Part shown: positions 15,092 through 18,349 of the stretch, one piece after another | How the letters are laid out: each line of letters begins with the position of its first letter | How positions within the stretch are numbered: the first letter of the stretch is position 1 | Origin: VMDJ01 sp965659945 | GTDB taxonomy: Bacteria; Pseudomonadota; Gammaproteobacteria; Chromatiales; Chromatiaceae | Reading direction: 5' to 3' | Assembly (NCBI GenBank): GCA_965659945.1 | Contig: CBFHYJ010000030.1 | Span: forward strand, 1 to 18,349 | DNA: 18,349 bases | The notes under the pieces: model-generated | Told to the model about the DNA's origin: nothing | Seen by the model: the letters and a program-made list of their open reading frames with translations, nothing else | Database searches by the model: none | Translations under genes and position numbers: made by a program

Positions 15092-16504
15092 ATGTTAGTT
15101 AAGCGTCGTATTAATGCATTAATAATTTTGTTGTTAAGCACCTTTTCTATTGTTGCTCAAGCTGAAAAGGCTAAGCCACCTGTAATTAATGAAATTAAGG
15201 CCGGACAAGACCTCAGCTCGGAGTTATCCAGTTATGCAACAAAACTTAAAAATTTTTTTAGGTCACAGGGTGCGAATTACAGCGTTGCATATGGAATAGG
15301 TGCTATGAGTGTCACCGATAAGTCTGACTCAATGTTTATGCAATCGGTCACGGATGCTTATAAACAAGCGTTAATTGATGCGTATATTAAATTAGCAATT
15401 CAAACCAATCCCAATGGCTTGGATGTTAGTACAGATGATAACGGTGGCCTCTCTCAGCAAAAAGGTAATGCATTCAAAGCAAAAGTTAAAAAAGAATGTC
15501 GAGACGAAGCGCTTTTAGCTCAAAGTAGAAAGGCGAAAGAGGATGAAGAAAAAGCAGCTGAAAAAGAATCAATGTGGAATGCACTTAAGGAGCGCATTAG
15601 GTACGGCGAGCAAGAAAAAGAAGCTAATTTAAAAACTGAGACTGTCCAGAAAGACTTTATTCATATTTGCCATAAGGATGGACCTTCATTTTCTCAAGCT
15701 TCTTTTAGATCTGAATCATTGGAAGATGTTTTGAGCGGTGGTCGCGTTTGGGCAACGGTTCTGCATGATAAGCAGTTGGGTTTAGTATTGCTCAGGTCGC
15801 CCGATACAAGTGCGATCGCTTCGGTTTTGAAGAATCAGCGTAAACCATCCAGTATCAATAGGGCTGCGTTAAATGAGGTTACTGAAGCGATAGAAAATGA
15901 AATATCGGATTATGGTGCAACCATTCCTGATGGTGTGGTGGGTACTCGAATGAAAAAGCTATCCAATGGGGAGTGGGCTATCTACTCATATGGTGCTTAT
16001 CAAACACTGTCGGAAGGTGGTGATTTCATGTCTGCGGTCATGATGACTAGCGATGCATCTAGTGCTGCTCAAGAGGCTAGGGCGGAGCTTAGTCGTTTTT
16101 CTCAATTGACTCTTAGTAAAAACTCATCTAATGAAAACATAAGAGCAGTGGAGCAGTCTTATAAAGTTGAAGTGAATCTCACAAAAGATACCTCTAAGGT
16201 ATCACTAAATGAAGAGACTACTATGGGTGCGATAATTAATCAGGTGTGGTCCGCTCAGTCAGATTTGCAGCTTGTAGGAAGTGAGGAGATTTTCACTAGA
16301 AGCTTTTCTGATGGGCCTTTAAAGTACTACCTGTCAGTCGTGGCTTGGAGTCCTAGCATCATGGCAATGAATATGGGTGACAGGTCTTCACAAGAAGCAG
16401 CTGCGGATGCTGCGTTGAGAAATCCTACAAGCTCAAAGTCAAGTCAATCCGATCAAGTGACTAATGGAAGCTCAAAGGTCTTAATCCCTAATCAGGATTG
16501 GTGA
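15092..16504 (+). CDS. Secreted protein of unknown function with a charged helical insert
   Basis: I do not recognise a named family with certainty; it may be the DUF6844 group, recalled only from its neighbourhood. The 470-residue product has a Sec signal peptide cleaved after AQA (22-24). An N-terminal domain (about 40-135) contains MFMQSVTDAYKQALIDAYIKLAIQ, resembling the Ala-rich helix of LPP20/FlgT-type domains. A highly charged helix (about 141-187) is flanked by what appear to be the only two cysteines, Cys136 and Cys193. A second domain (about 215-420) again has an Ala-rich helix (AAQEARAELSRF). The C-terminus is Ser/Gln-rich and disordered. ATG 15092 is preferred over GTG 15086 because GGGGG at 15078-15082 is nine bases from the ATG but only three from the GTG. 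Confidence 0.7.
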   Translation: MLVKRRINALIILLLSTFSIVAQAEKAKPPVINEIKAGQDLSSELSSYATKLKNFFRSQGANYSVAYGIGAMSVTDKSDSMFMQSVTDAYKQALIDAYIKLAIQTNPNGLDVSTDDNGGLSQQKGNAFKAKVKKECRDEALLAQSRKAKEDEEKAAEKESMWNALKERIRYGEQEKEANLKTETVQKDFIHICHKDGPSFSQASFRSESLEDVLSGGRVWATVLHDKQLGLVLLRSPDTSAIASVLKNQRKPSSINRAALNEVTEAIENEISDYGATIPDGVVGTRMKKLSNGEWAIYSYGAYQTLSEGGDFMSAVMMTSDASSAAQEARAELSRFSQLTLSKNSSNENIRAVEQSYKVEVNLTKDTSKVSLNEETTMGAIINQVWSAQSDLQLVGSEEIFTRSFSDGPLKYYLSVVAWSPSIMAMNMGDRSSQEAAADAALRNPTSSKSSQSDQVTNGSSKVLIPNQDW

Positions 16505-16508
16505 TTTC

Positions 16509-17702
16509 ATGAACGCAAGAATCCTTTTCATTCTCCTGTTAATTTCTTTATCTGGTATTGCTCATGCCGGTGTGGTTGAGGCGAATGTTACTGGAGAGGG
16601 TATTGGTGCAACAGAGGAGTTGGCACTAAAGAAAGCCCTTATTCAGGCTGTTGCTAAGACAGGTTTGTCGATTAGTTCAATCTCTCATTTGACGTCTAAT
16701 TCACTAAGATCAAGTGGCAATAATGGTGCATCATCAATATCTTTGACAAGTCAATCTACTTCCAATGAGTCGGTTGAGGGGGAAATAAAATCCTGGCGAA
16801 AGTTGTCCTCACGTAGAACTAAAGATGGTCTGCATAAAGTAAAAGTAAGTGCATCTATCTATAGATATCAGCATGATGAATCTACTAAAAGAAAAAGAAT
16901 AGCTGTCGTTTCATTATCTAGCCATAAGGCTGCAGGTTTAGATTTGGTTAATAAGATTGAAAGCTATTTGGTTCAAAGTCGTAAGTTTTCAGTTTTATCA
17001 AGAAGCCACGTTGATGAAATCTTAGATGAGCATAATTTTCTTCTAACAATGGGTGTTTCTCTTGAGGAGAGAGCTCGAGTGGGTAACTTGCTCGGTGCTG
17101 ATTTACTTTTATTGGTTAATCTGGAAAAAATCCATCATAAAAATCGTACCGATAAGCTTTTACTTACTGGCCAAACCTTTAAACATACTGACAGCTTGGC
17201 AGTAATGTCTTTGAAGGTGATTTCTACATCTTCTGGTGAAATTAAGTTTTATCAAACTTACTCTTTGAGCGGTGAGGATAAGTTTTCATCTATGTCAGAG
17301 TTAATAAATCAATTAGCTGAAAGAGCTTCTACAGATTTGGTTCAACGAATTTATCCCAATAGGATTGTTAAAATTACCAATGGATCAGTTTTTATTAATA
17401 TAGGCGGTGAGAGTATAAACAAAGGCGATTTGTATGATGTTTATGCCGAGGGAGATGCCATCATTGATCCTTACACTGGAGAGTCGCTCGGTAAATCAGA
17501 AATTTATGTCTCTAGAATTATTGTTGATCGTGTTCAGTCTAAGTTTTCTGTGGCGCATGTAATTGATGGACAAGAGATTTTTGAGGGGATGATAATTAGG
17601 CCATCTGAGGTTAAAAGATCCATAGATCATGAAAGGATTGATAGAGTTCCCAATTCCGAACCTGGCGAGGCTAGTAAAGGATTTAAACTACCTTTCGATT
17701 GA
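16509..17702 (+). CDS. FlgT/CsgG-like periplasmic three-domain protein
   Basis: The 397-residue product has a Sec signal peptide ending AHA (18-20) and no lipobox. Residues 21-120 form an LPP20/FlgT-N-like domain: ALKKALIQAVAKTGLSISSISHL resembles the equivalent helix of Vibrio FlgT. Residues about 128-285 form a CsgG/TolB-N-like middle domain with KFSVLSRSHVDEILDEHNF and VGNLLGADLLLLVNLE. Residues about 286-365 (VKITNGSVFINIGGESINKGD ... SEIYVSRIIVD) resemble FlgT-C. FlgT builds the H-ring of Vibrio sodium-driven flagella, but no flagellar gene is present here. The start lies four bases after the previous stop. The similarity is judged by eye; a role in an outer-membrane ring or pore is inference. 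Confidence 0.72.
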   Translation: MNARILFILLLISLSGIAHAGVVEANVTGEGIGATEELALKKALIQAVAKTGLSISSISHLTSNSLRSSGNNGASSISLTSQSTSNESVEGEIKSWRKLSSRRTKDGLHKVKVSASIYRYQHDESTKRKRIAVVSLSSHKAAGLDLVNKIESYLVQSRKFSVLSRSHVDEILDEHNFLLTMGVSLEERARVGNLLGADLLLLVNLEKIHHKNRTDKLLLTGQTFKHTDSLAVMSLKVISTSSGEIKFYQTYSLSGEDKFSSMSELINQLAERASTDLVQRIYPNRIVKITNGSVFINIGGESINKGDLYDVYAEGDAIIDPYTGESLGKSEIYVSRIIVDRVQSKFSVAHVIDGQEIFEGMIIRPSEVKRSIDHERIDRVPNSEPGEASKGFKLPFD

Positions 17703-17737
17703 GTCTAATTTATATTTCGAAGCGCTGAATCAAAGAT

Positions 17738-18349
17738 CTAATCAGCATAAGCATAGGGCAGGTTAAGTGCCGTTAGCTTGGGTCCGTCAGGACTTCCAAT
17801 ATGTAGGTCATCCGCTTCGATCGCACTGATTGGTGTGACGATAAGCATTTCGCTTTTTCCTTCATCATTCATCGCGGCATTTACCACCTTGCCGGCGCCT
17901 TGGCCTGAGTCGGTTGAGGCTGAGAAAAGCTCGGTACCTGCTTCAGGTGTATCGCCATCAATCAATGCGCGATACATGCGACGTTTCAACTTACCGAGAT
18001 ATTGCATACGTGCGACGACTTCTTGGCCGGTGTAGCAGCCTTTGGTGAAGCTAACGCCTTCGATCAATTGAAGGTTAACCATTTGCGGCACAAAGGCATC
18101 GCTTGTGGCTTGGTAAATAGTTGGAATACCTGCGCGAATGTCGAGTAGCTGCCATTGCTCAATCGAACCAACATTCGCCACACTGGTTTGCCAGAGCGTA
18201 CGCGAGATTGTGCTATTCGCAATGACCCATGCGCGATGACGATCACCTGGAATACGAACAGTGATAATGTCATTGTCTTCGATGGTTTGATTCGGTAGGT
18301 CAGGCAACGAAAGACCTAATCCATCTGTGGCGTTCTGGCCGCTATATTC
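17738..18349 (-). CDS. ygfZ: YgfZ/GcvT-domain folate-binding protein (3' part)
   Basis: The gene runs on the minus strand and is cut by the right window edge; the frame stays open from 18349 to the TAG at 17738-17740, leaving 203 residues of an expected ~320. YgfZ is a folate-binding protein needed for activity of some iron-sulfur enzymes such as MiaB. The family signature KGCYTGQE is present in VSFTKGCYTGQEVVARMQYLGKLKRR; its conserved Cys codon is at 18035-18037. DIRAGIPTI and the closing barrel-like C-terminus are also typical. It converges on the envelope cluster with 35 bp between the stops, and I see no clear terminator in that gap. A TTG at 18305-18307 is not a true start, because the frame is open beyond it. 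Confidence 0.93.
   Translation of the reverse strand, partial: EYSGQNATDGLGLSLPDLPNQTIEDNDIITVRIPGDRHRAWVIANSTISRTLWQTSVANVGSIEQWQLLDIRAGIPTIYQATSDAFVPQMVNLQLIEGVSFTKGCYTGQEVVARMQYLGKLKRRMYRALIDGDTPEAGTELFSASTDSGQGAGKVVNAAMNDEGKSEMLIVTPISAIEADDLHIGSPDGPKLTALNLPYAYAD

Noticed and set aside
17703..17737. Bidirectional terminator between the FlgT-like gene and ygfZ
   Set aside because: Only a 6-bp palindrome (AGCGCT) is present, without a usable stem-loop and T-run.
17778..18035. Forward 85-residue open frame opposite ygfZ
   Set aside because: It lies wholly antisense to ygfZ, which has clear family motifs, and no protein signature is visible in it.

Overview
The window looks like a chromosomal segment of a gammaproteobacterium of moderate GC content. 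The gene order lpxD-fabZ-lpxA-lpxB-rnhB-dnaE-accA-tilS is the classical one for that class, and prfB-lysS is another conserved gammaproteobacterial pair. Several protein details lean towards Pseudomonas/Oceanospirillales-like bacteria rather than enterics, for example the N-terminus of FabZ and the methionine at the acyl-chain ruler position of LpxA. This placement is inference. No mobile element, tRNA, rRNA or CRISPR array is visible.

Layout: positions 1-9775 are one tightly packed forward block. It starts with the 3' part of lpxD and runs through lipid A and fatty-acid genes (fabZ, lpxA, lpxB, accA), nucleic-acid genes (rnhB, dnaE, tilS) and a small PqiA-domain membrane protein. Most junctions overlap or are separated by a few bases, so the block is probably read as one or a few transcripts. 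The clearest break is the 92-bp gap before accA, which holds a TATAAT box. Positions 9843-12438 carry prfB, whose expression needs a programmed +1 frameshift, and lysS. A strong intrinsic terminator follows at 12446-12470.

Positions 12439-12658 are an AT-rich leader (the longest gene-free stretch, 220 bp) with a hairpin and short repeats. It precedes five tightly spaced forward genes (12659-17702): a COG3014-like TPR-rich lipoprotein, a YcfL/DUF1425-like lipoprotein, an LpoB-family lipoprotein, a secreted two-domain protein with a charged helical insert, and a secreted FlgT/CsgG-like three-domain protein. Three have lipoboxes and two have Sec signal peptides, so the products should meet at the periplasmic face of the outer membrane. 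Their base composition and arginine codon use differ sharply from the upstream housekeeping genes. The cluster has no established function that I know of and is the most interesting part of the window. The window ends with the 3' part of ygfZ on the minus strand, convergent with the cluster.

The first block couples lipid A synthesis, fatty-acid synthesis and DNA replication. The last block looks like an accessory outer-membrane/periplasm assembly whose E. coli counterpart is reduced to the ycfL-lpoB pair.
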